From positions 1,389,501-1,453,500 of the forward strand of contig OY718803.1 in assembly GCA_963070105.1 (NCBI GenBank): DNA of 64,000 nt. Reading direction: 5' to 3'. The translations under genes were made by a program, and so were the position numbers. Positions 38,306 through 52,800 of this stretch are shown here, piece by piece; positions within the stretch are counted from its first letter, which is position 1; each line of letters begins with the position of its first letter. The notes beneath the pieces were generated by a model. It searched no databases, was not told the origin of the DNA, and saw only the letters and a program-made list of their open reading frames with translations. The stretch is from Litomosoides sigmodontis. Its lineage: Eukaryota > Nematoda > Chromadorea > Rhabditida > Onchocercidae.

Positions 38306-38527
38306 GGATGAGTGAAATGAAAAGGTGCGAGCAGTTGTTTAGCTCCCTTCCCTTCTTAAATTTAAATCATTATTGTAATATCATTAACGCTTGCTAAATC
38401 AATCATTCCTTTCATCTTTCATGCACCTCTCTCTACGCTCCTTTTTTCCGCCCATTATATTCACTTTAACCAATAATACAATAACAATGATAATAACAAA
38501 TCTAACAATTCGATAGTTAATAATTAA

Positions 38528-39165
<638 letters not shown>

Positions 39166-41221
39166 TAATAAATGATAATAATAATAAGAAGAATAAATGA
39201 TAATGATAATGATAAATAGTAATAACAAGTAATAGTGAATGATAATGATGATTGTGAGTAAAAATAATGATGAGGTAGGAGGATCGTGATAGCGATACTC
39301 AGACAACAATGACAATAAGGCTAGCGATAGCTGGACAACACAGCAAAGAAGAGATTTCAGCGCCCTATTATAGGGTACTAACGTCATCAATTACTTCATT
39401 CGTATCACTGTTGTTAGTGGCGTTGAGCGTTGAAGTTAATTAAATAATTAAGTAACGAATTGCTTTTGATAATAAGCATGGAATTGTTAATCTTTCTATG
39501 TTTGGTGCATTGAAGTCGAACTTCGTTATAGCGAATCTGCAAATTTATTTCTGTGTGAAATAATACAATCTTTAAAATTATCAGCAAAATATATACCTAA
39601 GAGTGACTGAATGACTAGGCGATTAAATGACATTGATGATAATTTTAATTTATAAAAATTATAATTAATAAAAAATTTACTTCATATAAATTATTATTAA
39701 TAAGACAATTGAAATTAAGACAATAAGATAATTCAAAAATAAGATAATTGAAAAAGGGACGAGTGAAAATTTATCATTGAAGAAAGAACTGTTGAAGGGA
39801 AATATATAGCGGAGCATTCATGTGATTTTTTTTTAACAAAGTTTTATTAGTGGCCCGATAATTTTGATTAAGCTTATTTATGTTGACGCATTAAACGTGT
39901 ATCATTGAGTAGCGTTAAATTCAGGCACGTGAAAATTCACAAATAGTATATAAATGGAGAGGGGTTAGTGGTGGCAAATATCAGTAGCATCTGGCGAATT
40001 GCAGCATTAATAAAGTTTAGGAAGAAAATTTCTTCCAATTATTTATGGATAGGCTACATTCAAAATTTTGTCATCTGAGTTCATATCCTTTCGGACAAAG
40101 GGAAATTTTGAAATTTTAAAATTATCACATGTACTAGCAATGAATGAATTTTCATTTAAGAAAATGGTGAACGCTATTTTTTTCTTGACTTTTTTTCGCT
40201 TAATCTATTAGTTAATGAGTTTTTAGTTGAACAGTGATATTTCCATTGAGAACAGAGGGAGAGAGGAGAAATTTGATAAATTTCATTGAAAAGTTTGCCT
40301 TTTTATTCCGATAATCGATCAAAATGAATTATTATTATTCGAAAGTGGAAAGTTCAATTGAAAGGAAATCAATGACAAATTAGCGTGAAGGAGAAATAAT
40401 CATTACAGTGATAAGTTAAAAAAAATATCCAAACAAAATAATTAATCGAAATTGATGTAATTGAGACATAAATTTTAATTGTATCAAAAATGTCTGCAAA
40501 CACTGATGAAGCACTTCATCATTTCCCTTTACTAACTGTAACAGCTATCAATCATATTACCGTTACAGGAGAATGTTAGCAAAGAATGTGAAGCTTAATT
40601 AATTTAAAAACAAAACCGATTTCAATTTCATCTTTTAATGCTTCTAATACAAAATTTTTAATTTCACCTTTTATTGCATTGTGATGAAACTGCGCAAAAG
40701 TCGGAACGAACAGCGAAATATGCAATTGAGGCATGCAATGAGTAAATAAATAAAATGCAGCAAGTAATTAATTTAAATAAATTAGCAAGATCTTACGTTA
40801 AGCAGCATAAGACTTAAATTTTTTTGTCCCATATATTTAAATATAATATTAGCAATTAAAAAAAATACTTTACCAATTAGCGGTTATTGCTACTTTTTTT
40901 CCGTCCACTCATTCGCTTTATTAATTTAATTACTTGATTTGCATAATTCAATTATACATCTGAAATGAAGCAGTAGCATATCACTGAGCAGAATGCATCG
41001 ATCAATTAAAGAAGTGATTATTGAAATTATTTCATCTAACTTACTACATCTGTTCATCAGAAGAGGTATTCATTAATTGCTCTTGCGGGGTCTGTCCTCT
41101 TTGTTTACCAAAAATCCATTTGTTTATCACAGCTCACAACTAATTCGTCTACTTTCTGCTTTCAGCACACGACAACAGTCTCAAATGATAAATGTGATAA
41201 CGTGATATCGTGATAAGTATA

Positions 41222-41500
41222 ATAACGTGATAAATGATAAATAAATAAGTATAAATAAATAAATTAATTAAATAAATAAATGAGTAAATAAATAAACAAA
41301 TAAATAAACAAATAAACAAATAAACAAATAAACAAATAAACAAATAAACAAATAAACAAATAAATAAAGTAAATAAATAAATAAATAAGTAAATAAGTAA
41401 ATAAATAAATAAACGATAAAATAAATGATAAATAACGTGATAAATAAATAAAATGATAAATAAAGTGATAAATGCGATATCAAATGATAAATAACTAAAT
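41222..41500. repeat. Degenerate AAAT/AAAC tetranucleotide block
   Basis: Runs of AAATAAAC, AAAT and GATAAATA units, with AAACAAAT repeated about ten times in the middle. It opens Leu/Ile/Tyr-rich minus frames that are repeat translations. Confidence 0.85.
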
Positions 41501-42751
41501 AAATCGATGCACAAATTAATAGCTCGAATTTTTCGTTTAAATAAATAAGTTCATAAATTCAAGGTTAAGCAGTGCAGTTAACTTTGATTACGAATTTATG
41601 TGCTAAAGAAATTTATTGTAAAAATACCTTAAAAACGACGATGAAATGAATGTGAAGAAAGCCTCGTTAAGCACATATATATTTTAAGGTAACTTTTAAT
41701 TAATTATAATTTTTTTAAATATTCACTTTTTTTATTTACTTTTTCTTCTGTCTTAATTTCCTGCTTTTTCTCACCTTATTTCCACTGATAGTTCATGTTT
41801 TACTGATAAACCTTAATTTTGTGTGCAGGAATAAGAAGCAATTTCAAAGCTTAAAAAAGTTCCATTCAATTATAATAAATCTTTTTGTCAAAAAATTTGA
41901 AAAGAATTTTATAGCAATTGACAATATTGCACGAAATATTTTAATGAGCGTTTTATGAGTTTTGGATAATTATCACGTGTAAATTATAATAACCACGTGT
42001 AAATTATCAGTTTTTAACGATAAATTAATTGGCAAATACTTTCATGTTAAATTTCACTTTAGCGTTTCTCCTTTTTAAACTTCAATTAAAACGGGCGCTT
42101 TAGCGAGTATTTCGTTAACTAATTTCAATTAATTTGATCTGCTTAGCTGTGAATTAATTCGCAAATAGTGCTATTAGAATAAATGATCAATTAGCATATT
42201 ATGAAAATTTTACAGTGAAATGTACTGAAAATGATTTATGATTTATTATGACAAGAGCTAGCAATATCATGTTGAAAGAGTTCTTTGTATTAGCAAGAAT
42301 AAAATCGTAATTTTTTTCATAAAAACAGGTCAATCATAATTTGCCGTAATAACAGAATTGATTGTTGCAAGTGTTATGTATTTAAAAAAAAAAAAACGAA
42401 ATTCTCACAGATTTATTTTTAATATGAAACTCTTGCAGGAAAATTTTGCGATAATTAATCGCTTGCAACATTCACTTCAATCTTACACTTCCATGCAATC
42501 AAAAAATAAACATTTAAACGAAGAAATACAATGAAAGTTAAATAATTTTGATAAAAAAATTTTCACATTAAAAAACTTCACATAGCTGAAAAGGAAAGTG
42601 TATTTTTGGCGTAAAATAAATTGCTAATTTTAAAAGTAATATTAAAGTGAATTATCAAGTGAATGATATCATTGCATGTTTTTTGTGCTTAATCTAATTT
42701 TTCACTCGTTGATGTCAGTTGAAAAATGCAAAAATGTCTCAATGATTGATA

Positions 42752-44426
42752 TTAAACATGCAAATAATTACTGTACAAATGATACTGTAGCGGTAACGGC
42801 AAAACAGTATGCGTAAATGATGGCAATGGTTTACGTGGAAATTCTGGTCGTAAAATCGATTCAATGGAAAATGATTTCTTCAGCGATATTGATGCGCCCA
42901 ATGGACTATCATCTAAGCATTCATTCTCATTTACCATCAAACCCATATGACGTCGTACCTGAAATTTTTAATTTTTTTTCCAAAAAAATTTAAATAAAAT
43001 TTAATAATTCAATTGATGCTTCAATTAGTTATTATTTTTGTTGTAGCATTATAGCATTGCAAAAAATTGCAAATGATTGAATCACATGAAATATTACAGT
43101 TATAAACAATTAATCATTTACAAATTTTGCTTGGGAAGGAAGGATTTAACTGAGCAAATCGAATATTTATTATCAAATATTTTTTCCTGCTAAATGAACT
43201 TTAACCTAATTACATATCCTACAGTCAATTAAAGGCTTTTATCACTAGAACCATTGCGAACTATTCGTTAACTGGCAGTTAATTTAATTCAAATTATGAA
43301 TAAAATAAAAAAAAAACTGCGAATAAAACTTTCATATCACTGAATGTTATCACATCAAAAGACAATTAGCAGTGAAATTATTAGCTTTTTTAATCAACGC
43401 TTGCACAATTCATCCCTAATCTCTCAGTCATTTTACTTGTTCAAGTTTTATCTCAATGAAATGCTCAATCTTTCGAGACGACATGAAGAGCAACTTATCA
43501 TTGCACATGATTATTTGCATAAATTTAGAATTAAAAATTTGCATATTTTTTTTAAAGAAACATAATCATTTTCGATTATATTCAAGAAGAAGCAACTATC
43601 TTTTAGAACTTTCCGTTCAAATTTGCATTGAAAAAAAAAAAGAAAAGGAAAAAAACAAATGCGAGATAGTTTGAAAAACCTTCTGTTGTGCACGACGTCT
43701 TCGAAAATCGCCTCTTTTGAAATCATGCAAATTTGCCGGATGAATTGCCCAATAATGTCCCTTAAAGATAATTAAATTTTTTACATTTTAAAATTATTTC
43801 AATCTGCTAAGATATACAAACAATCGTTACCTCTTACTTTAGTCCTATCATTCGAGATGCATTCTTTTTTTTTTTGTAAAAAATATTTTAATGGTTTTAT
43901 TTTCAAATGAAATTTGTTGATTTCATTCGTTCATGGTAATTTTTTCTTTTGTTTCCTCTCTTCTCCTCCTCGCCTCCTACATGTTTCATCATACCTTTCC
44001 ATTATTTGATCGGCCAGCTTTAATGAAACAATCATTTAAGCTTAAATTATGCCTGATCGAATTTCGCCATCCAATACCACGTGTGCGAAAATTAGGATAA
44101 TTATCGATAATCCATTGGTAAACCTCGGAAAGTACCATTTTTTGCTCATTGGAACTTAGAATTGCCATTGCGATAAGACCAATGTAAGACGGTTGTGACT
44201 TCGATTGATGCTTGTCGCTACCGTATCGTTGCTGTTGTTGAAAGCACTGCGAGCAATGATGATTATTATCACGATAATTATCATGATCATTATCATGATG
44301 ATGATTACCGTGATGATGAAATGATTGCTGTGTTAGACATGCAGCTTCCTTTAGCAGCAATGAATTCGAAACAGGCATGAAAGCATCAGTGCCAAATAGA
44401 TCCATTATTGAACATGGAAATTCCAA
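42752..44426 (-). CDS. Forkhead transcription factor, FoxQ2/FKH-10-like
   Basis: DNA-binding regulator of the forkhead (winged-helix) family. Minus-strand exons 44426-43995, 43760-43680 and 42958-42752 join in phase 0 to 239 aa. Residues 1-76 are low-complexity with a His/Asp/Asn-rich stretch (about 36-58) and a Gln run. The forkhead domain covers about residues 77-170: [20 protein letters not shown], helix 3 [20 protein letters not shown], then [20 protein letters not shown] and the basic tail [15 protein letters not shown]. The intron splits NNGK from GHYW. The subfamily call rests on that wing/tail sequence and on linkage to an HNRNPM-like gene, as I recall for C. elegans fkh-10; it is less certain than the family. 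The C-terminus ([19 protein letters not shown]) could be extended by a further exon. Confidence 0.9.
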
Positions 44427-44896
44427 TTCATTGAATTGTCACAAAAAACTTTTTTCTAAATTATTATTTTTTTTTTACAAAATTTTATTCGATAATATAA
44501 GAAGTTCGCTATTAAATAAATATACATCGTTTGCTAAAATAGACCAATAACATTACCGTAGACAGTGTGTTACAGTACCGAATTGTAAAATTCCAACAAA
44601 TTAGCCATTAAATTAATACAGATAGTTTACTAGAACAAATTAATAGCACTACAGTATCACAGTGCGTTACTGTAACAAACTGCGAACTTTTATTTTGTTA
44701 GTTTTGTGTATTTTATTAGTTCCGCATATGTGTTTTTTCTTCGCACCCTTCTATCATCCATTAATTTTCAACAATAAAAATATCTCATTTCATTGAACAC
44801 AAACAATTTCAAAATTGAAATGAAAAATTTTTACATCAAAACTAATTGAATGAGTGGAAGGATTGAAAAAAGAAAAAAACTGAACTCTTAACAATC

Positions 44897-45016
44897 TCAT
44901 CGATGTGTAGCACCCACACGTTTACAAAATGTACGACAGTGATGAATTGGAGTATCAGGTTCCCAGGGCGGAGCTCGTTCTGTTATAGCAGACCGGATAA
45001 GGTCATTCCTTACATA
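44897..45016 (-). CDS. Possible exon, fragment of FYVE-like N-part
   Basis: A minus-strand frame of about 39 codons ends in TGA and reads DLIRSAITERAPPWEPDTPI followed by HHCRTF. The WxPD-x-x-C arrangement resembles the start of FYVE zinc fingers, and a donor-like GTAAACG follows HHCRTF. The rest of a FYVE finger is not seen and the flanking acceptor is weak. It could be an exon of an unplaced gene, a remnant, or chance. Codon content is clearly less AT-rich than the flanks. Confidence 0.3.
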   Translation of the reverse strand, partial: YVRNDLIRSAITERAPPWEPDTPIHHCRTFCKRVGATHR

Positions 45017-45258
45017 TCATACCATACAGATTTAAATTTAATTCAATGAAATAATATGGCCGAATGAGTGATGCAGTTATTTCCGGAAACTTTGAACTAA
45101 TTAATTTATAACTATTTATTTTAATTTCATTAAACGATACTAATAACATCTTGTATTATTTCAGGCTTAATTACAACATTTGCTTATTGCAATGAGGAAG
45201 TTTTCACAACTTCCCAACGATGAAAAAGGAACTGATGAAAAACACAAGTGGATAGGTT

Positions 45259-45275
45259 CCCCCCCCCCCCCCCCC
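45259..45275. repeat. 17-base poly-C run
   Basis: Uninterrupted C homopolymer in a 70% AT setting. Confidence 0.95.
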
Positions 45276-46369
45276 ACTGAAATGCTACGTCGTTGAAAAG
45301 CTGAGAATAAGCATCAAACATTCAAAGTAATCATCGGCGTACAAGAAAAGATAATGCTCTCCTCCTCTTCACAATAAATGATTATTGATGAATCGTTATG
45401 CTAATTTGTCCGATAGTCAAGCCCTTAATGCTTCCTTCTGTTTATTCCGGACAACAACATCGTGACGATTGGTTTGATTCAATTTGAACATCTCTCATAC
45501 ATTTAGCTTAACATAAGTTAACTCACAATTCATTTTGAACATTTTACGAGGAGTGAGGGAGAAAAAAGTGCTTCTAAATCATATGTATTATTTGGGAAAG
45601 ATGAGGTAATGATGATGGTGATGATGGCAATTAACAAATTGATTATTGGTGATGTAAAGCAATTTAAGGAATAAAATTTTTTTTCCGTCAAAAAATCAAT
45701 GCTAATTTTAAGCTCTGTGATAAACTAATTGAAATGTGACAAGTTTCCTATTAGCCATTTGTATCATTTAAAAATTTCCAATTCATTCCTTTTTTTTTTC
45801 TTTTGTCTTAGCTGTAATAAAAACTAAAACTAATGCTAATACATTGAAATAATTCATCATTTTAGCGGAACAATTTAAATTATTACAGCTAATTTTCAAT
45901 CGAACGATCAATCAACGGTCACTGCAATTTCTGAGTAAGTACACTTAAATAACAGTTATCATTTTCATCACTCATTCCACTCGAATATCACTTGCTCAAA
46001 ATGAATTTATTGCTTACAACAATCATTCCGTCTCCTTTGCAATGTAAGTAAACTGTAAGTAAGAATTTTGGCAATTTTAGAAAACAAACATGAAATTTTA
46101 ATCTAAAATTGACCTATTTTTCATCCATTCTCGTGCAAACCATTCCAACGATCTTTTAGGAAAAATTTATTCAGCATATACGAAATTTCATTAATATATC
46201 AAACAATTTAAAATTTAATGAATGACAATTAATGAACAGTAGAATGAAATGACTAGCATATGTGACAAGAACATGCAATTTCAATTAGCGTCTCTTTCGC
46301 TTCCTCTTCATTTGCCTTTCATTTCTCTTATTGCCATCATACTATTAAAAGCAATCCATTCCGATGACA

Positions 46370-46733
46370 ACAGCATCAACAACAACAGCAACAACAACAA
46401 CAGCAACAACAACGACAGCAACAACAACAACAACAACAAACAACAACAACAAACAACAACAACAACAACAAACAACAACAACAAACAACAACAACAAACA
46501 ACAACAACAAACAACAACAACAAACAACAACAACAAACAACAACAACAAACAACAACAACAAACAACAACAACAAACAACAACAACAAACAACAACAACA
46601 ACAAACAACAACAACAACAAACAACAACAATAACAACAACAGCAACAACAACGACAGCAAACAACAACAATAACAACAACAGCAAACAACAACAACAACG
46701 GCAACAACAACAACAACAACAACGACAACAATG
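46370..46733. repeat. CAA repeat with a 13-bp higher-order unit
   Basis: The core (about 46430-46620) repeats AACAACAACAAAC, i.e. four trinucleotides plus one base, flanked by plain CAA/CAG-type repeats. Because 13 is not a multiple of three, translation cycles through Asn, Lys, Gln and Thr runs. Several frames stay open on both strands, but none is a gene. Confidence 0.92.
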
Positions 46734-48021
46734 AATCGGTTTATTTATTCTCACATTACATCATTACTACAATAAAATAATGATAGTAGTATTGACCCTA
46801 TTACCATTCGTCACTATCATTATTATCGGCAAACAGTACAGCGATAACCCAGAAAGAAGTGTCATACAATACTGAACAAGTAAACAAACAAATCGAATTC
46901 AATAGCACTGTCTTGTCAATAACATTTCCCATTGCAACAAACAATTTCAACAATCTTCGACAAAAAATCACGCAAAAATTAATAATTCAAAACAACAAAA
47001 TCATTTGCTTCGGTAACTTTTAAACGATTTAATAAAATATCAAAAAAGTCGCTCGTAGTTATCACTAGCTAAGTTTAATTATACGCATGAAAAAAGGATT
47101 TAATGAAAATATTAAAATTAAATATGAAATATGAGTAATGGAAAACAAGTGATCACAATGTGATATTTGAAAATTATCACAAATTTTACAAATATGAAAT
47201 TTAAATTGACAGCATTATAAAAAAGCATAAAAAAAATTGTCTTATAATATGTAAATGATTGTAAGCTATTGCAATTATCCGATGATGAATGTTATCTTCC
47301 AATAATTTTCCTACTGTCTTACTATCAATTGCTAAAATAAAAACAATCAAGCCAAACAGTTAGTTTTTTTTTAGTCAAAAATAGGCGTTATTAGAGAATT
47401 GAATTAGCAAAATAAAAAAAAACACTAAAAAAATAAAATCAAAATTTTTTTTACGACCGAAAAAAAACAGAGTTTCATTTCATTAAAAATTAAATTGCAT
47501 GAAAATAACAGTGTTTGTTCAAAATGAATATCACTGATTGATTTGCTTTCATTTTCAGTGCTTCACATTTTTCAATTATTCGCAAATTACAATTTACTCA
47601 TCGAAATCTCTTCCTCTCCTCTCCTCCTCCCACTAAACTATTATCTTAACGAGCAAATTTAAAAAAGTCTATGCTTTAATTTAATTTTTCTTGAAGCATA
47701 GCCATACAAGCCAAACACTTACAAACCAAAGAAAAAAATTCGAAAAAATATTCGCATAAAAAATTCATTTTCATATTTTAGGGCTTACATACACATGTGT
47801 GCTGTCTATGTCACATCTGAATCATTTTTTCACTTCAAAACACACGCACACAGACATACACGTACATGCAGACCTACGTAAAAGCGCGCGCACACGTACA
47901 CGTACTTGCACACCTATAATACTCATTGTTCAGTGAAAAATAGTTCAAAAAAAAAAACTCAAATTCAAGAAATATAGTGGTAATCGTGAGTAATTATATA
48001 TGATTCAATGGATATACTTTA

Positions 48022-48111
48022 AATAAAAATTTGAATGAAATGAATAAACCCACAAATTCCGTATTGAATAAAAATTTGAATGAAATGAATGAACCCACAA
48101 ATTCCGTATAA
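48022..48111. repeat. 45-bp tandem duplication
   Basis: Two adjacent copies of a unit beginning AATAAAAATTTGAATGAAAT, differing at about one position in the compared part. Confidence 0.85.
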
Positions 48112-49841
48112 GTTATCATTCTCATTTTCAAATCATTAATATTACATAAAATTACTTCTAAAAAAAAAACCAAATTTTCTTTTAAAAAAGAAAAGATGAC
48201 AATGAAACAGCTAGGAAAACAAAAGTTTCATATTTCTTTTACTTGTAAAAATTAAAAAAAACCACTATTTTCATTCATTTTTTTTTCCAAAAAAATTTTT
48301 GAAAAAAGCTATCATATATAATAGCACAACTAATATGCAATACCATTTCAGTTATTTATTTCAATGGATATAAAATTTCATTCATTCTACTGCTATTGCA
48401 TTATGATGATGTCATCATTGTTTACTTCTATTAACATAAATTTGATAGATATCTCAAGAAAATTACTCATTCAAGTTCTACAAAACAAACCAAAAAAAAA
48501 GACACATACAGTTTTCATGAACTGGTAAATTTTAAATTTGTTCAATTTGAATGTAATTTCTTGTGATTGTTTTCTTTTTTTCCTTCAACTAATTGGTAAG
48601 GATAGTCGAAATATTTCATTGTTGACATCTTTGATTATTTTGTACACTCAACTAAGTAAATAGTGGAAACTATCGAACGATGTGGATCAATTTTTCAATG
48701 ATCATTACCGCCACCAAACAACAATTTTTTTTTTTTTTTGAAGTTGCTAATTGCGCAAGCCAAAAAAAAAACAGTGATATGATGCGGTCACACTATGAAA
48801 CATCACAATTATCGGTAATTATTTGATGATAGGAAGAAATTCAGTTTTGTTATGATGTGATCATGAAAAACAACTGTAACATATATCGTCTATCCTTACT
48901 ACACTGTTCCATCAAACAATAGCAATTTGATCACCACTTACAGGATGGAAAATGATACCACTGAGAGCAGAGAGAGGAGAGAGAGAGAGAGAGAGAGGAG
49001 AAAGAGGGAGATAATGAGGATTGAAATAGGTTAGGTGCTACCACTTGCACAACAATAATCATCATATAGACTTGTCGAAAATCTACATCGCAACACTCCA
49101 ACACTTCTACCCCGATATTGACTATACCGCAGTTCCAGTCTTTAAACTATCACATTTCACTCCATTCACAAGTTGCAGTGAAAAAAAAAAACAAATATTG
49201 ATGACGATCGGTATCTACAAACGACTGTGTGGAGAGTATTACTTAGTCGTCTCGTCACCCCGACGTCTTCATTCATACCTTAGCCATTTCCTCCATAGTA
49301 CTAAAATCCAAAAAACCTTGTGAAGCCAACGTATCAATGGTCTAAATCGCCTCACTTCAGCTAAAATCTCAAGCTTCCTCAAAAAGAAACAAAAATACAC
49401 TCTTTATTAGATCAAAATATAACTTAGATTCAAAAAACGAAAATAAAAACTATCAACAGCAACATTTTTGGAGAATGTGGCAATAAAAATAAAGCAGCTT
49501 ATTACAAATATAATAAAATTTTCGGAAACATACTACAGATTGCTTAAGATAACTTAAAATATACTTTTAAAGATTCAAATGAAGATATAATCAAATTAAA
49601 CATCCAGGCATAATAGAATTAGTAAAGCAGAAACTGTCAACAATTTTCAAAAAACAATTCGCATTCCAGGTTGTATATTTATTTAGCTTGACCTTCTTAA
49701 CCTTCCATTTCAAAAATATTTTCTGACAATGCCAAAGTGATCAAAATCAAAAATTGAAATCAAAAGATGAAATGAAATGGATGACACTTAAAAACGCAGC
49801 TAATTATTCAAAGAAAGTAGGCGTAAAGTAAAAATCACACT

Positions 49842-52800
49842 TCAGGCTAGGAATTCTACTCCGATAACACGTCCTTCAACGGTAGTATTTTGAAGAGATT
49901 TGCGGGCACGTTCCGCATCTGTTGCTACAGCAAAAGTAACTTTAGCACACCCCGGTGCAATCATTTCCGTTAAATCTACTGGACCAAATTGTTGAACACG
50001 GTCACGCACAATTTGCCACGTGTAATCCAAAGGAAGCTGAAAACAGCGCCTAAGACGTGCTACTAATTTCTAGTGATAGTCTCTCATTATTGATATATTT
50101 CATACATAACTTCAACGAACCAAAAGAAGAATTATGCTAACGCAGCACTTTCCTGAAAATCAGTCCAAGTATTGAAGTTACAAGGGTAAATCAATTATTT
50201 TGCTAAAATCTGGCAAAAGAGGGAACTCACATTTTTGATTATAATCGACCGCGAACCTCCGAAACCACCAACACCGCCGAATGTAGAATAAGCAGAGTTC
50301 GGAGCTGAGAGAGATGATGATGACGATGTGTAAGTGGAAGAAAATGGCATTACGGAAGAAATGCTACTTGGCTGAAGACTCGATACGGGACCACCCTGAT
50401 AAGCGGATTGATTGGTATATGACGTTGACGTGCTATCATAGGAATTATGTGATGTTGCAGAAGAGGTAAGTGATGAAATTATTGACGAAACATCACCCAG
50501 TGGCGCACCATTTGCGCCCAGACCCATACCAACTCCACGTAAACCTACGGGCAATTCACCTTCCTTTCGGTCGTCAATCGGATCAAATTTATCCATTTTA
50601 ACATTGATTTGACGATCAAAAACACGTTGATTGTTCAGCATTGAAATAGCTTGTACTGCTTCGATTGGGTGAGTAAACTGTACAACAGCCATACCCTTGC
50701 TGCGACCTTCTTTGTCTAGTTGAAGATCAACCCATGTAACTTTACCGGCCAATGAGAAATAATCTGTCACTCGCCCACTTTGTACGTTGTACGGCAACTA
50801 AATTAGAATATTTCTTTGAAAACACCAAAAATAGAAAACAAAGTTACATTTGACCTAGAAATTTTACAACTTGAGACGCAGGATGAGAATCCAAAGCTCG
50901 ATGAGAGTCTCTATAGGAGAACAGCTGTCAAATAAGATATGAAACTAACGTTCGACACAAAAACACGATTGGTTAGTGGCCCCGTAATATGAAGTTGTCG
51001 TAGAAACGCCGGACTAAGTCCATATGTTTCAAACTGCTCTTCTTGACGGTTACGAGCATCGAAATTGGCTGCGGCAGTCCCGCCATGAAGACCGTTTAAA
51101 AAATCGACACCTGTATCTTCCTTAACTTTTCGGAAAAATGCAACAGGATCCTAAATATATGTTCCTTTTAAAGATTTAAGAGACAACGAACATCTTCACA
51201 AAATTTTAAGTATGATGCAGCCTTGATTGTCACCTAATTGATGTTATCTCAAGAAAAAAGAAAATTCCAAGGACTCAATATAGGAACAACAAAAGAAAGA
51301 CCAATAACGATAGCTTAAGTTTGATGAGTTAGTCTTCTTAATCAAACAGAAGCAATTCAGTTATGGACTAGCACATGTTCTCAAGGAGGGAGCAGTGTGA
51401 AAAGACTAGGAAAGGACAAGAATCTAGAGAAATTCAAACTTGTACCAGTATCGTGTTATTCTTTTATAGCAAAGCAACCAGTTAACGTTAGAAATGTAAG
51501 ATGTGTGTAAAGAGATGAATGCTATTCAACAAATAAAAAAAAGATATTATATGAGAAAGACCAAAAATTGTGAGATGAACCATGAATTAGCAATGATGTA
51601 CTTACTCGAATTTCTTTTGCTGTAAGCAAACGATCATTCATAGGATAGCGATGCAAAGCATCGACACAACGCTGAACTGATTCTTTTTCTCGAAACTCAA
51701 CAACTGCTGCACCTTTTGACTTCCCTTTACGATCTTCCAAAAGCTCCACAAAATTAACCTAAATGGTAAAATAGCATTTTGAACTACATCACAGATGAGA
51801 GTCTTTTCTTGGTTGCATTAACTCATCTTGTGTCTTATCAGAGAAACACGGCCTTCCCATAATGCGAATTAATCGTACTGAATGGCATCTTTTTCAATAG
51901 ATCAAAACAAGCCGAAAAAGACAAGCTGCCTTATTAGCTTGATCGCCAAAACTATCGACTGCCCGCATAAGTAAATTAAATTTGTTCTTATGACCGATTC
52001 ACGAACGTCTCGAAGGATCGCATGTGCGACCATGTCCAGAACGGTCACATCGTCAAGGAGTGAAATGTGCTGTACTGAATGATTAGACGATCCCGGCATT
52101 TAACAGGGAATACCCAATCGACTTTCCAGATATTGCAAGAACAATTTGATTATTGCAAGAAAAATACCAAGTCCATCCAGAGGATGTCATTCAACGAAAT
52201 CAGGAAAACGGATATCCAGGAATTCGAGCTAATCAAAAACCCAATAAAAGTTCTCAAAATTTCAATCTCACGACATTCCGAAAGTATCGAAAATGGGAAA
52301 AATCGACATTGGCTTTAAATGTAACTTTGAAATATTTCCATGCACATATTTCCATACACCAACCGCACTTACGTACGCAACCATAATCCGAATGGTACTT
52401 CCGGACCCAGCCGCAAATAATGTGATACAAAAGACAAAGTCAAGCTAGAAAACAGATCATACCTCGCCAGCCTTTTCTCGCACCAAATCTTTTAGTTCCA
52501 TCCAGCGCACATCGTATGGAATATTTGCAATGTAAACCATTCGGTCATTACGTACGGCACCGGCGCCGCCTCGACGACCATCTAAATTTATTCCAGAAAA
52601 TGTCCAACTGACCGTCTCACAGATGTGAGTGAAACAGTGTTAAATGAGAGGCATGGCCGAAGAACGCAATGATGAAAAAAGGAGCTACCCAAAAATTTGA
52701 TGAGACAATCAGTGACTTCTACGCGCAAAAAAAGATTTCGGGATTAAGGAACTGTGTCATCGTATTCTTAAGATTTACTGTAGAGATCTGTCCAGAAGAA

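Larger units (their letters stand above)
44427..49841. other. Intergenic, simple repeats, one possible exon
   Basis: AT-rich DNA between the forkhead gene and the RNA-binding protein gene. It holds a 17-base C run, the CAA minisatellite, an imperfect 45-bp tandem duplication and a GA-rich tract near 48968-49010. Apart from the minus frame at 44897-45016 I found no supported coding sequence. Plus-strand frames at 49045-49323 and over the CAA repeat lack protein-like character. Confidence 0.6.

Noticed and set aside
46249..46754. Several long frames rich in Asn/Gln/Thr or Leu/Val/Cys
   Set aside because: They come from the 13-bp CAA minisatellite, are open on both strands alike, and have no flanking splice signals or domains.
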